DNA of 35,413 bases from Xanthobacteraceae bacterium (GCA_019746135.1 JAIESI010000233.1:1-35413); one strand, 5' to 3'. Shown: positions 23,249-31,407, counted from the stretch's first letter. A program made the numbers and translations. Notes: generated by a model from the letters alone, not told the origin.

Positions 23249-24271
23249 ATGTCGAAAATGCATCTGGTTTCGGCGGGCAACATGCGTCAGCTCGTGCGGC
23301 TCGTCCTGGCATGCGCCACCGTCGCCGCCGGCATCGAGGTCGCCGCGGCGCAGAGCGCGAGCAGCTTCCCGAACCGGCCGATCTCGCTCGTCGTGCCGAT
23401 GGGCGCCGGCGGCGGCGTGGATGGAATGGCTCGCCTCATCGCGCCGGCGATGTCGGACGTCCTGAAGCAGTCGGTCGTCGTCGAGAATGCGCCCGGCGCC
23501 GGCGGCACCGTCGGATTGTCACGTGTCTCGAAGGCACCGCCGGACGGCTATCTCATCGGACTCGGAACCATCGGCACGCACGCGTTCAGCCAGACGCTCT
23601 ACAAGAGGCCGCTGTACAACGCGGCATCGGATTTCACGCCGATCGGATTGGTGGCCGAGCAGCCGCTGATCCTTGCGGTCCGGCCGGACCTTCCGGTTTC
23701 GAACCTGCAGGAGTTTCTCGCTTACGCCAGGACAAACCAGGACAAGATGCAGTTCGGTTCGCCGGGATTGGGATCCGGGTCGCATTTTGCCTGCGTGATG
23801 TTCAACGCAGCGGCCGGCCTTTCGATCGCTCACATTCCCTACAAGGGTGGCGGCCCGGCCATGAACGATCTGATCGCCGGCCGCATCGACTACTGGTGCC
23901 CCTTCAGCGCGACGGCGATGCCGTTGATCAGAAACAAGCAAATCAAGGCGGTTGCGCTGCTGTCGAAGGAGCGCCTCGCCGTCGCGCCGGACCTGCCGAC
24001 GGCCCACGAACAGGGGATGAAGGACTTCGAGGCCAACACATGGAACGCGCTGTTCGCACCGAAGGAAACACCGGCCCATGTCGTTGCGGTCCTGAATGAC
24101 GCCATCAACAAAGCCGTGATGAACTCCAGGGTTCGGGAGCGCCTGGAAAATCTGGGCATGGATCTCGTTACGCCCGAGCGGCAGTCCCCGGACTATCTGC
24201 AAAAGCTCGTGCGCGAGGAGATCGAGCGCTGGGCTCCGGCCGTTCGGGCATCCGGCCTAAGCATAGAATAA
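23249..24271 (+). CDS. Bug family substrate-binding protein (fourth copy)
   Basis: A 340-residue receptor with a long signal peptide (hydrophobic stretch LVRLVLACATVAAG, likely cut after residue 35, AAA|QS). Ligand loops are LVVPMGAGGGVDGMARLI and IPYKGGGPAMNDLIAGRID, with VVENAPGAGGTVG between. The ATG at 23249 has AAAGGA upstream; an ATG at 23282 would give a shorter leader. It is divergent from the IclR-dehydrogenase-MaoC-ligase-RidA operon, so its ligand is probably the acid that the operon degrades. Confidence 0.9.
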   Translation: MSKMHLVSAGNMRQLVRLVLACATVAAGIEVAAAQSASSFPNRPISLVVPMGAGGGVDGMARLIAPAMSDVLKQSVVVENAPGAGGTVGLSRVSKAPPDGYLIGLGTIGTHAFSQTLYKRPLYNAASDFTPIGLVAEQPLILAVRPDLPVSNLQEFLAYARTNQDKMQFGSPGLGSGSHFACVMFNAAAGLSIAHIPYKGGGPAMNDLIAGRIDYWCPFSATAMPLIRNKQIKAVALLSKERLAVAPDLPTAHEQGMKDFEANTWNALFAPKETPAHVVAVLNDAINKAVMNSRVRERLENLGMDLVTPERQSPDYLQKLVREEIERWAPAVRASGLSIE

Positions 24272-24335
24272 GCGCTTGCCGTGGGCGCGATGCCTCCCGA
24301 GCGGATTCCCGTTTGATCCGACTTGCGCCAACATC

Positions 24336-24366
24336 CGTTCATTCCCGCAAAAGCGGGAATGAACGG
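24336..24366. terminator. Strong hairpin between convergent genes
   Basis: CCGTTCATTCCCGC-type arms (24336-24348 plus complement up to 24366) form a perfect or near-perfect 13-14-base stem with an AAAA loop. It lies between the end of the Bug gene (24271) and the end of the leftward DUF1244 gene (24386). No T-run follows on either strand, so it may be a bidirectional terminator or a short repeat of the GCGGGAATGA kind. Confidence 0.5.
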
Positions 24367-24385
24367 GGAGAGCTTCGATGACCAC

Positions 24386-24688
24386 TCAATGCTTGTGCGC
24401 CGCGGAGGCCTTCTCGAACGCCGCCTTCTGCTCGGCCGACGCTTCCTTCTGATGCTTGGCCTTCCACTGCTCGAACGGCTCGCCGTAGACGATCTCGCGG
24501 CTCTGGTCCTTGGTCATCGGCACGCCCTTGGCGTCGGCCGCGTCCTTCATCCAGTTGGACAGGCAATTGCGGCAGAAGCCGGCGAGATTCATCATATCGA
24601 TGTTCTGCACATCGGTGCGGCTGCGCAGGTGCTCGACCAGCCGCCGGTAGACGGCGGCTTCAAGCTCGGTGCGGGTTTTGTCGTCCAT
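24386..24688 (-). CDS. DUF1244 family protein
   Basis: A 100-residue protein recognised as DUF1244 by LEAAVYRRLVEHLRSRTDVQ, NIDMMNLAGFCRNCLSNW (two conserved Cys) and GVPMTKDQSREIVYGEPFEQW. The family is widespread in alphaproteobacteria and has no established function; the paired Cys suggest metal or redox chemistry. A clear GGAGG lies five bases before the ATG. The C-terminal 25 residues are Lys/Ala/His-rich. From memory, this gene is often near DUF1036 and pyk in Rhizobiales, as it is here at a distance. Confidence 0.88.
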   Translation of the reverse strand: MDDKTRTELEAAVYRRLVEHLRSRTDVQNIDMMNLAGFCRNCLSNWMKDAADAKGVPMTKDQSREIVYGEPFEQWKAKHQKEASAEQKAAFEKASAAHKH

Positions 24689-24787
24689 GAATTCCTCCAA
24701 TTCCTGCTGCAAAGATAGTCGCGAACCCCGGACCTGACCAGACGTCGTGAACCCGCGGCGGGCGTGCCGCGAAGGCAGGAGACGATC

Positions 24788-24985
24788 ATGTGGCGCGTTC
24801 GGAAAATTCACTGCTCGTTCTGCGGCCAAAGCGAGCACGCGGTCGCGTGGCTCATCGCCGGCCCCAAGGTGTTCATCTGCGAGGGATGCGTCGACAAATG
24901 TATCGGCATCCTCGGCGCCAAGGCCGAGTGGCGCGACCAGCAGATAGCCCGCCTGGAGCAATTGCGCGCGTCGCCGGCCGGCTGA
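24788..24985 (+). CDS. Free-standing ClpX-type C4 zinc-binding domain protein
   Basis: The 65-residue protein is little more than the zinc-binding domain found at the N-terminus of the ClpX unfoldase: CSFCGQS (Cys9, Cys12), [17 protein letters not shown] (Cys31, Cys34), then a helix to the end. In ClpX this domain dimerises and binds substrates and adaptors such as SspB. A separate copy could bind ClpX partners or act as a small adaptor, but that is inference. AGGAG precedes the ATG at 24788. It is divergent from DUF1244 and convergent with the hydroxylase genes. Confidence 0.82.
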   Translation: MWRVRKIHCSFCGQSEHAVAWLIAGPKVFICEGCVDKCIGILGAKAEWRDQQIARLEQLRASPAG

Positions 24986-25026
24986 CCCCCACCCTCCGGC
25001 TGCCCCCCAACCCTCCCCCTTCAAAA

Positions 25027-25058
25027 GGGCGTTCACGCCCGTCTTCGACGGGCTATGG
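25027..25058. repeat. Partial copy (D) of the interspersed repeat core
   Basis: GGGCGTTCACGCCC followed by GTCTTCGACGGGCTATGG matches the core of the elements at 141-180 and 2306-2337 with several changed bases that keep both small hairpins paired. The palindromic outer arms of copy C are not seen here. It sits 42 bases after the zinc-domain gene. Confidence 0.6.
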
Positions 25059-25111
25059 AGAGGGAGCGCACCACCCGAGTTGCATCGCGCCGGATCGTCA
25101 ACGGCGCCTGC

Positions 25112-25152
25112 AAAAAAAGAAGCCCGCCGCGTCCCCGGCGGGACGCGGCGGG
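25112..25152 (-). terminator. Intrinsic terminator of the leftward molybdenum hydroxylase operon
   Basis: A perfect 13-base stem (CCCGCCGCGTCCC at 25123-25135, complement at 25140-25152, four-base loop) is followed on the minus strand by CTTCTTTTTTTG. It lies 22 bases beyond the TAA at 25174-25176. This is the only textbook stem-plus-T-run terminator noticed in the window. Confidence 0.85.
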
Positions 25153-25173
25153 AATGGGGCGATTGGGGCGGCC

Positions 25174-27384
25174 TTAAGCCAGCGCCTTCTTCACCCGGTC
25201 CGACGACATCGGCAGGTGGCGGAGCCGCTTGCCGGTGAGTGTTGCGACCGCATTGCCGATCGCCGGCGCCACGGTCGGGATGCCGACCTCGCCCATGCCG
25301 GTGGGCGGGTTGTTGGTGGCGATGATCTTGATGTGCAGCTCCGGCATGTCGCTCATCCGCAGCACGTGATAGTCGTTGAAGTTCGACTGCTGAATCGCGC
25401 CGCCCTTCATCGACAGCTCCTCCGTCAGCGCGCCGGAGAGCGCATAGACGATGGCGCTTTCGACCTGCGCCTGGGCGTTTTCCGGCTGCACGACAAGCCC
25501 CGGATCGACCGCAATCCAGTAGTTGTGAACCTTGATCTTGCCGGTCGCCTTGTTCACCGACACCTCGGCAATGCCCGCGGTGAGCGTGTCGTGATAGTCG
25601 GAAAAGGCGATGCCGAGCGCGCGGTCCTTGCGCTTCTTCTTCCAGTTCGCCATCTCGGCCACCGCCTTGATGACCGCCTGCGCGCGCGGCTGGTCCTTGG
25701 TGAGCTCGAGCCGGAAGGCGAGCGGATCGACGCCCCTCGCCTGCGCCACCTCGTCCAGGAACGACTCGCTCACGAACTTGTTGTAGCCCGCGCCGATGCC
25801 GCGCCAGGCATGCACCCGCATGCCACGCTGCTCGCGGATGGCATCGGCCTTGAGGTTCGGGATCTTGTAGAACTCCTGGCTCATCCCGACCCAGCCGATG
25901 TAGTCGCGGCCGCCGGTCGCCGCAAAGCGCGGCGGGGCTGCCACCGCGTCGACGTTCTCGGCGACGATCCGGTGATGCCAGCTCACCAGATTGTTGCTCT
26001 CGTCGAGGCCCGCCTTCATCACGTGATACGTCATCGGCCGCGGACGCGCCGCGATGATATCGTCCTCGCGGGTCAGCATCAGCTTCACCGGCTTCTTGAC
26101 GATGTTGGAGATCACCGACGCCTGCACCGGCGCGTCCGGCCAGATGCGCCGGCCGAAGCCGCCGCCAAGCAGTTGCAGGTTGATCTTCACCTTGTCCGGC
26201 GTGGTCTTGAGCACGTTCGCCACCACGGCCGCGGCGAGCGGCTGCACCTGCGTGCCGACCCAGATCTCGACCGACGTGCCGTCCGGCGAGACCTGCGCCA
26301 CGGCGTTCATCGGCTCCATCTGGGCGTGATACGTGTGCTCGGACCAGTAGGCCGCTTCCAGCGTCTTCTTCGCGCCGGCGAGCGCCTTGTCCGCGTCACC
26401 GACCTTGAAGGCTTCCTTAACTTCGGCCGCAGGGTCCTTGGCCTTGCGGGCGTACTCGTCCTTGGCCTTCTCGGAATCGAACGGCGCGGCGGGTGCGGCG
26501 CTGGTGTCCCAGGTGACCTTGAGGGCCATGCGGCCGGCCCGGCTCGCCTCGACGGTGTCGGCCACGACGGCGACGCCGAACGGCAAGGTCAGGACATGCG
26601 TCACGCCCTTGATCTTCTTGACGTCATCGGCGTTGGCGCTCGCGACCTTCACGCCCTCCATCGGCGCGTGCATCAGCGAGGCGTAGACCATGCCCCGGAT
26701 CTGAACGTCGATGCCGTACCTGGCACTGCCGTCGACCTTCGAGGGCACGTCGACGCGCTTGATGTCCTTGCGGCCGATCAGCTTGAAGTCTTTCGGCTTC
26801 TTCAGGTCGCCCTCGGCGATCTTCGGCAGCTCGGCCGGCACCTTGGCGAACTTCACCACCTCGCCATAGGAGATGCGGCGCTTGGACTTTGAGTGGATCA
26901 CCGTGCTCTTGTCGGTGGTGAGTTCCGCGGCCGGAACCTTCCATTCCGCGGCAACCGCATCGACCAGAACCTTGCGCGCCTGCGCGCCCGCGGTCCGCAG
27001 CGGCGCGTAGTAGGCCGGCACCGACACGCTGGCGAGCGTCACCTGCGCGCCCGGGAACATCTTGTGCACGCCGCCATAGACGCGCGGATTGCCCGGCGCG
27101 AATTCGCACTTCACCTTCGACCAGTCGGCGTCGAGCTCTTCGGCGAGAATGAGCGGCAGCGCCGTGAGCACGCCCTGCCCCATTTCCGAGGTCGGGCAGA
27201 GAATGGTGATGGTGTTGTCGGCGGCAATCGTCACCCAGGCGTTGAGCCTGGTGCCAACGGCGGCGAACGCCTCGGAGGCGCGGCCGAGGATCGTGCCGCT
27301 CAGCGCGAACGAAAACGTCAGTCCGGCCGCACTCTTGACGAAGCTGCGGCGGGAGACGTCGGGAGTCTGAATAGGCGCGTTCAT
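25174..27384 (-). CDS. Tat-exported molybdenum hydroxylase large subunit (isoquinoline 1-oxidoreductase beta / aldehyde dehydrogenase type)
   Basis: A 736-residue molybdopterin subunit with a twin-arginine signal (SRRSFVKSAAGLTFSFALSG, residues 10-29), so probably periplasmic. Domains in order: ITILCPTSEMGQGVLTALPL near the N-terminus, GSARYGIDVQIRGMVYASLM, LLGGGFGRRIWPDAPVQA (cofactor loop), WRGIGAGYNKFVSESFLDEV, and MGEVGIPTVAPAIGNA with the expected catalytic Glu. The size and tandem large-subunit layout match IorB-type enzymes, which work with one [2Fe-2S] subunit and no FAD subunit, and pass electrons to a cytochrome or quinone acceptor. Two bases separate it from its partner gene. Substrate could be an aldehyde or N-heterocycle. 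Confidence 0.88.
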   Translation of the reverse strand: MNAPIQTPDVSRRSFVKSAAGLTFSFALSGTILGRASEAFAAVGTRLNAWVTIAADNTITILCPTSEMGQGVLTALPLILAEELDADWSKVKCEFAPGNPRVYGGVHKMFPGAQVTLASVSVPAYYAPLRTAGAQARKVLVDAVAAEWKVPAAELTTDKSTVIHSKSKRRISYGEVVKFAKVPAELPKIAEGDLKKPKDFKLIGRKDIKRVDVPSKVDGSARYGIDVQIRGMVYASLMHAPMEGVKVASANADDVKKIKGVTHVLTLPFGVAVVADTVEASRAGRMALKVTWDTSAAPAAPFDSEKAKDEYARKAKDPAAEVKEAFKVGDADKALAGAKKTLEAAYWSEHTYHAQMEPMNAVAQVSPDGTSVEIWVGTQVQPLAAAVVANVLKTTPDKVKINLQLLGGGFGRRIWPDAPVQASVISNIVKKPVKLMLTREDDIIAARPRPMTYHVMKAGLDESNNLVSWHHRIVAENVDAVAAPPRFAATGGRDYIGWVGMSQEFYKIPNLKADAIREQRGMRVHAWRGIGAGYNKFVSESFLDEVAQARGVDPLAFRLELTKDQPRAQAVIKAVAEMANWKKKRKDRALGIAFSDYHDTLTAGIAEVSVNKATGKIKVHNYWIAVDPGLVVQPENAQAQVESAIVYALSGALTEELSMKGGAIQQSNFNDYHVLRMSDMPELHIKIIATNNPPTGMGEVGIPTVAPAIGNAVATLTGKRLRHLPMSSDRVKKALA

Positions 27385-27386
27385 GG

Positions 27387-27842
27387 TCAGGCCTCCTTCG
27401 CGGCGCGCTGGATGGCCCGGACGATGCGCGGATAGGTGCCGCAGCGGCAGATGTTGCCGTCCATGTGGGTGACGATCTGCTCCCGCGTCGGCTTCTTGTT
27501 CTTCGAAAGAAGCTCGGCCGCCTGCATGATCTGGCCGGACTGGCAGTAGCCGCATTGCGGCACCTGCTCGGCGATCCAGGCCTTCTGCAGCGGATGCGAG
27601 CTGGTCGGCGACAGCCCTTCGATGGTCGTCACCTTCTTGCCCGCGACCTCGCTCATCGTCGTCTGGCAGGAGCGCACCGCCTTGCCGTCGACATGGACCG
27701 TGCATGCGCCGCACAGGCCCGAGCCGCAGCCGAATTTCGTGCCGGTGAGCTTCAGGTGCTCGCGCACCACCCAGAGCAAGGGCGTGTTGGCGTCGACATC
27801 GACGCTCGCCGCCTTGCCATTGACCGTAAACGCGACCGCCAT
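27387..27842 (-). CDS. [2Fe-2S] subunit of the Tat-type molybdenum hydroxylase (IorA-like)
   Basis: The 151-residue iron-sulfur subunit has the ferredoxin-type cluster motif [17 protein letters not shown] with a further Cys at RSCQT (residues about 38-60), and the helical-domain cluster [10 protein letters not shown] with ICRCGTY. It has no signal peptide of its own and would be exported folded with the large subunit. AGGAGG lies six bases before the ATG, the best ribosome-binding site seen in this area. Its upstream 255-base region is shared with the divergent glycerate kinase gene. Confidence 0.92.
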   Translation of the reverse strand: MAVAFTVNGKAASVDVDANTPLLWVVREHLKLTGTKFGCGSGLCGACTVHVDGKAVRSCQTTMSEVAGKKVTTIEGLSPTSSHPLQKAWIAEQVPQCGYCQSGQIMQAAELLSKNKKPTREQIVTHMDGNICRCGTYPRIVRAIQRAAKEA

Positions 27843-27977
27843 CGTGTTCCTCCTTTGGCAGTTGTTGACGCGCGCCGGTCGCCCGGAGCGGCACGAACGC
27901 GCAACAGATTCTGGAAGCGATCTTGAGAAGGCCGGCCATCGGCCGGCGTTTCCTCCCGAAGAATCTTGTTTGGAAGC

Positions 27978-27985
27978 ATTATAAT
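27978..27985. promoter_or_regulatory. Possible -10 element in the divergent region
   Basis: ATTATAAT is a palindrome that offers a TATAAT box on either strand, 136 bases from the iron-sulfur subunit start and 113 bases before the glycerate kinase start. No good -35 box is seen at 17 bases in either direction, so support is weak. A GCCGGCC stem with an ATC loop lies at 27931-27947. Confidence 0.25.
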
Positions 27986-28097
27986 CGGGTCCGCGCTGTT
28001 TAGGCAGCTATCGGGTGCGATAAATTGTCAGAATCCGCCACCAAGGCGGCTTTGACGCATCTGGAAGAAACCCGGGAAGGCTTGGCACAATTCCGCA

Positions 28098-29399
28098 ATG
28101 GACCGAGAGCTCGTAACGACCAGAACCCTGCTTGACGGATGGTTTCGCACCGCGATTGCGGCGGCACACCCATCATCGTGTCTGCGCCCTCACCTGCCCA
28201 TGCCGTCAGCATCCGGCCGGCTGATCATACTCGCCGCGGGCAAGGCCGCAGGCGCAATGACGGAAGTGGCCGAGCAGCATTATCTCGACCACGGCAAGTT
28301 CGCGCCGGACCGGCTCAGCGGAATTGCCGTCACGCGGCACGGCTATGGCCGCCCGAGCCGGCGGGTCGAGATGATCGAGGCGGGACATCCGGTCCCCGAT
28401 GCGGCAGGCCTCGCCGGCGCAGAAAAGGCATTGCAGATCGCCGACGCCGCAACGACCGACGACCTGGTGCTGGTGCTGCTCTCCGGCGGCGCGTCGGCCA
28501 ACTGGATCGCGCCGGCCGAGGGCTTGAGCTTTGCCGACAAGCAGGCGGTGACGCGGGCGCTCTTGCGCTCGGGCGCCAACATCGGCGAGATGAACACGGT
28601 GCGAAAGCATCTCTCCCGCATCAAGGGCGGACGGCTTGCGCGCCGCGCGGTGCCGGCGCAGGTCCTGACACTGGCGATTTCCGACGTGCCGGGCGACGAC
28701 CCCGCGGTGATCGGATCGGGCCCGACGGTGCCGGATCCGACCACGCTTGCGGACGCGCAGGCGATCGTCGCGCGCTATCGGCTCGAGCTTCCCGAAGCGG
28801 TGGCCCGGGCGCTGTCCGATCCCAGGAACGAGTCGCCGAAACCGAACGACCCGGCTTTCGCTGCCACGGAGTTCAAGCTGATCGCGCGACCGGCCGACGC
28901 CTTTCGTGCCGTCGAGGATGCGGCGCGCAAGGCCGGCTACGAGCCGGTCATGCTCGGCGACGCCGTCGAGGGCGAGGCCCGCACCGTCGCGGCTGAGCAC
29001 GCCGGGCGTGCACTGGAACTGCAGAAGCAGGGCCGCCGCGCCGTCATCCTGTCCGGCGGCGAGCTGACGGTCACCATGCGTGGCAAGGGCCGTGGCGGGC
29101 CCAACCAGGAATATGCGCTGGCGCTGGCGCTCGCGCTCAAGGGTGCGCGCGGCATTGCAGCGCTCGCCGGCGACACCGACGGCACCGATGGCGGCGGCGG
29201 CTCGGCCAGCGATCCGGCGGGAGCGTCAATCGACAGAACAACACTGGAACGCGCCCGCGCGCTCGGCCTCGATCCGGCCCATTTTCTCTCGGACAACGAT
29301 TCCACCGGGTTTTTCGCCCGGATCGGCGATCTCGTGGAGACCGGGCCCACGTTCACGAACGTGAACGATTTTCGCGCCATTGTCGTTGACAGCCCTTAA
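28098..29399 (+). CDS. Glycerate 2-kinase, MOFRL family (TtuD/hydroxypyruvate reductase annotation)
   Basis: The 433-residue enzyme phosphorylates D-glycerate to 2-phosphoglycerate; relatives were once annotated as hydroxypyruvate reductase (TtuD). The N-terminal DUF4147 domain shows ILAAGKAAGAMTEVAE, VLLSGGASANW and MNTVRKHLSRIKGGRLA; the C-terminal MOFRL domain shows GGELTVTMRGKGRGGPNQEYALALA and GDTDGTDGGGGSASD. Its product can feed through enolase to pyruvate kinase, whose gene lies two genes downstream. The ATG at 28098 has no clear ribosome-binding site, but the N-terminus fits the family. Confidence 0.9.
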   Translation: MDRELVTTRTLLDGWFRTAIAAAHPSSCLRPHLPMPSASGRLIILAAGKAAGAMTEVAEQHYLDHGKFAPDRLSGIAVTRHGYGRPSRRVEMIEAGHPVPDAAGLAGAEKALQIADAATTDDLVLVLLSGGASANWIAPAEGLSFADKQAVTRALLRSGANIGEMNTVRKHLSRIKGGRLARRAVPAQVLTLAISDVPGDDPAVIGSGPTVPDPTTLADAQAIVARYRLELPEAVARALSDPRNESPKPNDPAFAATEFKLIARPADAFRAVEDAARKAGYEPVMLGDAVEGEARTVAAEHAGRALELQKQGRRAVILSGGELTVTMRGKGRGGPNQEYALALALALKGARGIAALAGDTDGTDGGGGSASDPAGASIDRTTLERARALGLDPAHFLSDNDSTGFFARIGDLVETGPTFTNVNDFRAIVVDSP

Positions 29400-29438
29400 G
29401 CCTTCACGCGATACCGGCCAAACAACAGGTCAAGCGCT

Positions 29439-29960
29439 TTGCCCTTCGCTGTACCCACGTCGGTCCGGCTCCTCCTCGTCGCAGCGGCGTTCGCGCTGGC
29501 GCCCGCGCCCGCGCAGGCCGACTTCCATCTTTGCAACAACACCGGCAGCCGGGTCGGCATCGCCATCGGCTACAAGGATCCGGAAGGCACCTGGATCACC
29601 GAAGGCTGGTGGAATCTGTCGGCGCGCGCCTGCGAGACCGTGCTCAAGGGAACGTTGGTGGCGCGCTACTATTACATCTATGCCATCGACTACGACCGTG
29701 GCGGCGAATGGTCCGGCCAGGCTTACATGTGCACACGCGACAAGGAATTCACCATTCAGGGCACGCAGGATTGCCTCGCCCGGGGCTTCGACAAGACCGG
29801 CTTCTTCGAGGTCGACACCGGCGAGCAGCGCACCTGGACCGTGCAACTGACCGAAACCGGCGAAAGCGCGCCGCAACGGCCGCTTACGCCCGGCACGCCG
29901 GTGCTGCCGACGCCCGGCCGTCAGGCGCCATCGCAACTGCCGAGGACGCCTGGTCGATGA
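29439..29960 (+). CDS. DUF1036 exported protein
   Basis: A protein of about 173 residues with a signal peptide (VRLLLVAAAFALAPAPAQA) and the DUF1036 core: DFHLCNNTGSRVGIAIGY, TEGWWNLSARACETVLKG, YYYIYAIDYDRGGEWSG, and paired Cys in MCTRDKEF and QDCLARGF. The tail is Pro/Thr-rich. Function is unknown; the family is common in alphaproteobacteria next to pyruvate kinase, as here (13-base gap). The likely start is TTG at 29439 with AGG nearby, since no ATG or GTG fits before the signal sequence. Confidence 0.83.
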   Translation: MPFAVPTSVRLLLVAAAFALAPAPAQADFHLCNNTGSRVGIAIGYKDPEGTWITEGWWNLSARACETVLKGTLVARYYYIYAIDYDRGGEWSGQAYMCTRDKEFTIQGTQDCLARGFDKTGFFEVDTGEQRTWTVQLTETGESAPQRPLTPGTPVLPTPGRQAPSQLPRTPGR

Positions 29961-29973
29961 AAAGGATTGCCCG

Positions 29974-31407
29974 ATGAGACGACTTCGCCGCACCAAGGTC
30001 GTCGCCACGCTCGGCCCTGCCTCCGGAAACAAGGAAATGATCGCGCGCCTGTTCGAGGCCGGCGCCGACGTGTTCCGCATCAACATGAGCCACACGCCGC
30101 ATGACCGCATGCGCGAGCTGGTGCGCACCATCCGGTCGGTCGAGGAGACCCACAACCGGCCGGTCGGCATCCTGGTCGATCTGCAGGGGCCGAAGCTGCG
30201 CGTCGGCGGCTTCGTCAACGGGCCGGCGATGCTCGACACCGGCGCCACGTTCACGCTCGACACCGACCCGACCCCCGGCGACGCGACGCGCGTGCACCTG
30301 CCGCATCCGGAAATCTTCGCGGGCATGAAGCCGGGGCACACCCTGCTGCTCGACGACGGCAAGATCCGCCTGGTCGCGACCGAGGCAAGCCGCGAGAAGA
30401 TCGTCACCCGCGTCGAGGTCGGCGGCAAGCTTTCCGACCGCAAGGGCGTGAGCCTGCCCGACACGGTGATCCCGTTCTCGGCGCTGACACCGAAGGACCG
30501 CTCCGACCTGGAAGCCGCCCTCGATACCGGCGTCGACTGGATCGCGCTGTCGTTCATTCAGCGGCCGGAGGACATCGCCGAGGCCAAGAAGATCGCGCGC
30601 GGCCGCGCCGCGGTGATGGCCAAGATCGAGAAGCCGCAGGCGGTGCACCGGCTGGAGGAAATCATCGACGTCACCGACGCAATCATGGTGGCGCGCGGCG
30701 ACCTCGGCGTGGAAATGCCGCTGGAAAAGGTGCCGGGCATCCAGAAGCAGCTCACGCGCGCCGCGCGCAAGGCCGGCAAGCCGGTGGTGGTGGCGACGCA
30801 GATGCTCGAAAGCATGATCTCGAGCCCGGTGCCGACGCGCGCCGAGGTGTCCGACGTCGCGACCGCGATCTTCGACGGCGCCGACGCCGTGATGCTGTCG
30901 GCGGAATCGGCGGCCGGCCAGTTTCCGGCCGAGGCAGTGGCGACCATGAACCGCATCGCCGAAGAGGTGGAGAACGAGGGCACCTATCACACCATCATGA
31001 AGGCGCAGCATGCCGAGCCCGAGGCGACCGGCTCGGATGCGATCGCGGCGGCCGCGCGGCAGATTGCCGAGACACTCGACCTCTCCGCCGTCGTCTGCTG
31101 GACGTTCTCCGGCTCAACCGCGCTGCGCGTCGCGCGCGAGCGGCCGCACGTGCCGATCGTCGCATTGTCGCCGAACGTCGACACCGGCCGCAGGCTGTCG
31201 GTCTGCTGGGGCGTGCATTGCATCGTCACCGAAGATGCGCGCGACCCGGGCGACATGGTGGAGCGCGCCTGCCGCCTCGCGTTCAAGGACGGTTTTGCGA
31301 AAGCCGGCCGCCGCGTCATCATCGTCGCCGGCGTGCCGCTCGGCACGCCGGGCGCGACCAACATGCTGCGGATCGCGTTCGTCGGCTCGGACGTGACGAA
31401 CGATTAG
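29974..31407 (+). CDS. pyk: Pyruvate kinase
   Basis: The 477-residue enzyme converts phosphoenolpyruvate and ADP to pyruvate and ATP. Signatures: RRTKVVATLGPAS at the start, FRINMSHTPHDR, LVDLQGPKLRVGG, LSFIQRPEDI, VMAKIEKPQAVHRLEEI (catalytic Lys), IMVARGDLGVEMPLEKVP (Mg-binding Glu/Asp), and MLESMISSPVPTRAEVSDVA followed by AESAAGQFP. The C-terminal regulatory domain reads VVCWTFSGSTALRVARERP. The ATG follows AAAGGA. Its stop codon lies inside a 14-base palindrome (31405-31418) that begins a repeat-rich gap. Confidence 0.97.
   Translation: MRRLRRTKVVATLGPASGNKEMIARLFEAGADVFRINMSHTPHDRMRELVRTIRSVEETHNRPVGILVDLQGPKLRVGGFVNGPAMLDTGATFTLDTDPTPGDATRVHLPHPEIFAGMKPGHTLLLDDGKIRLVATEASREKIVTRVEVGGKLSDRKGVSLPDTVIPFSALTPKDRSDLEAALDTGVDWIALSFIQRPEDIAEAKKIARGRAAVMAKIEKPQAVHRLEEIIDVTDAIMVARGDLGVEMPLEKVPGIQKQLTRAARKAGKPVVVATQMLESMISSPVPTRAEVSDVATAIFDGADAVMLSAESAAGQFPAEAVATMNRIAEEVENEGTYHTIMKAQHAEPEATGSDAIAAAARQIAETLDLSAVVCWTFSGSTALRVARERPHVPIVALSPNVDTGRRLSVCWGVHCIVTEDARDPGDMVERACRLAFKDGFAKAGRRVIIVAGVPLGTPGATNMLRIAFVGSDVTND

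Noticed and set aside
24790..26892. A 700-codon open frame on the plus strand across the zinc-domain gene and the molybdenum hydroxylase
   Set aside because: It is antisense to the well-supported hydroxylase for most of its length, reads through a terminator and a repeat, and has an Arg/His/Leu-rich antisense composition.
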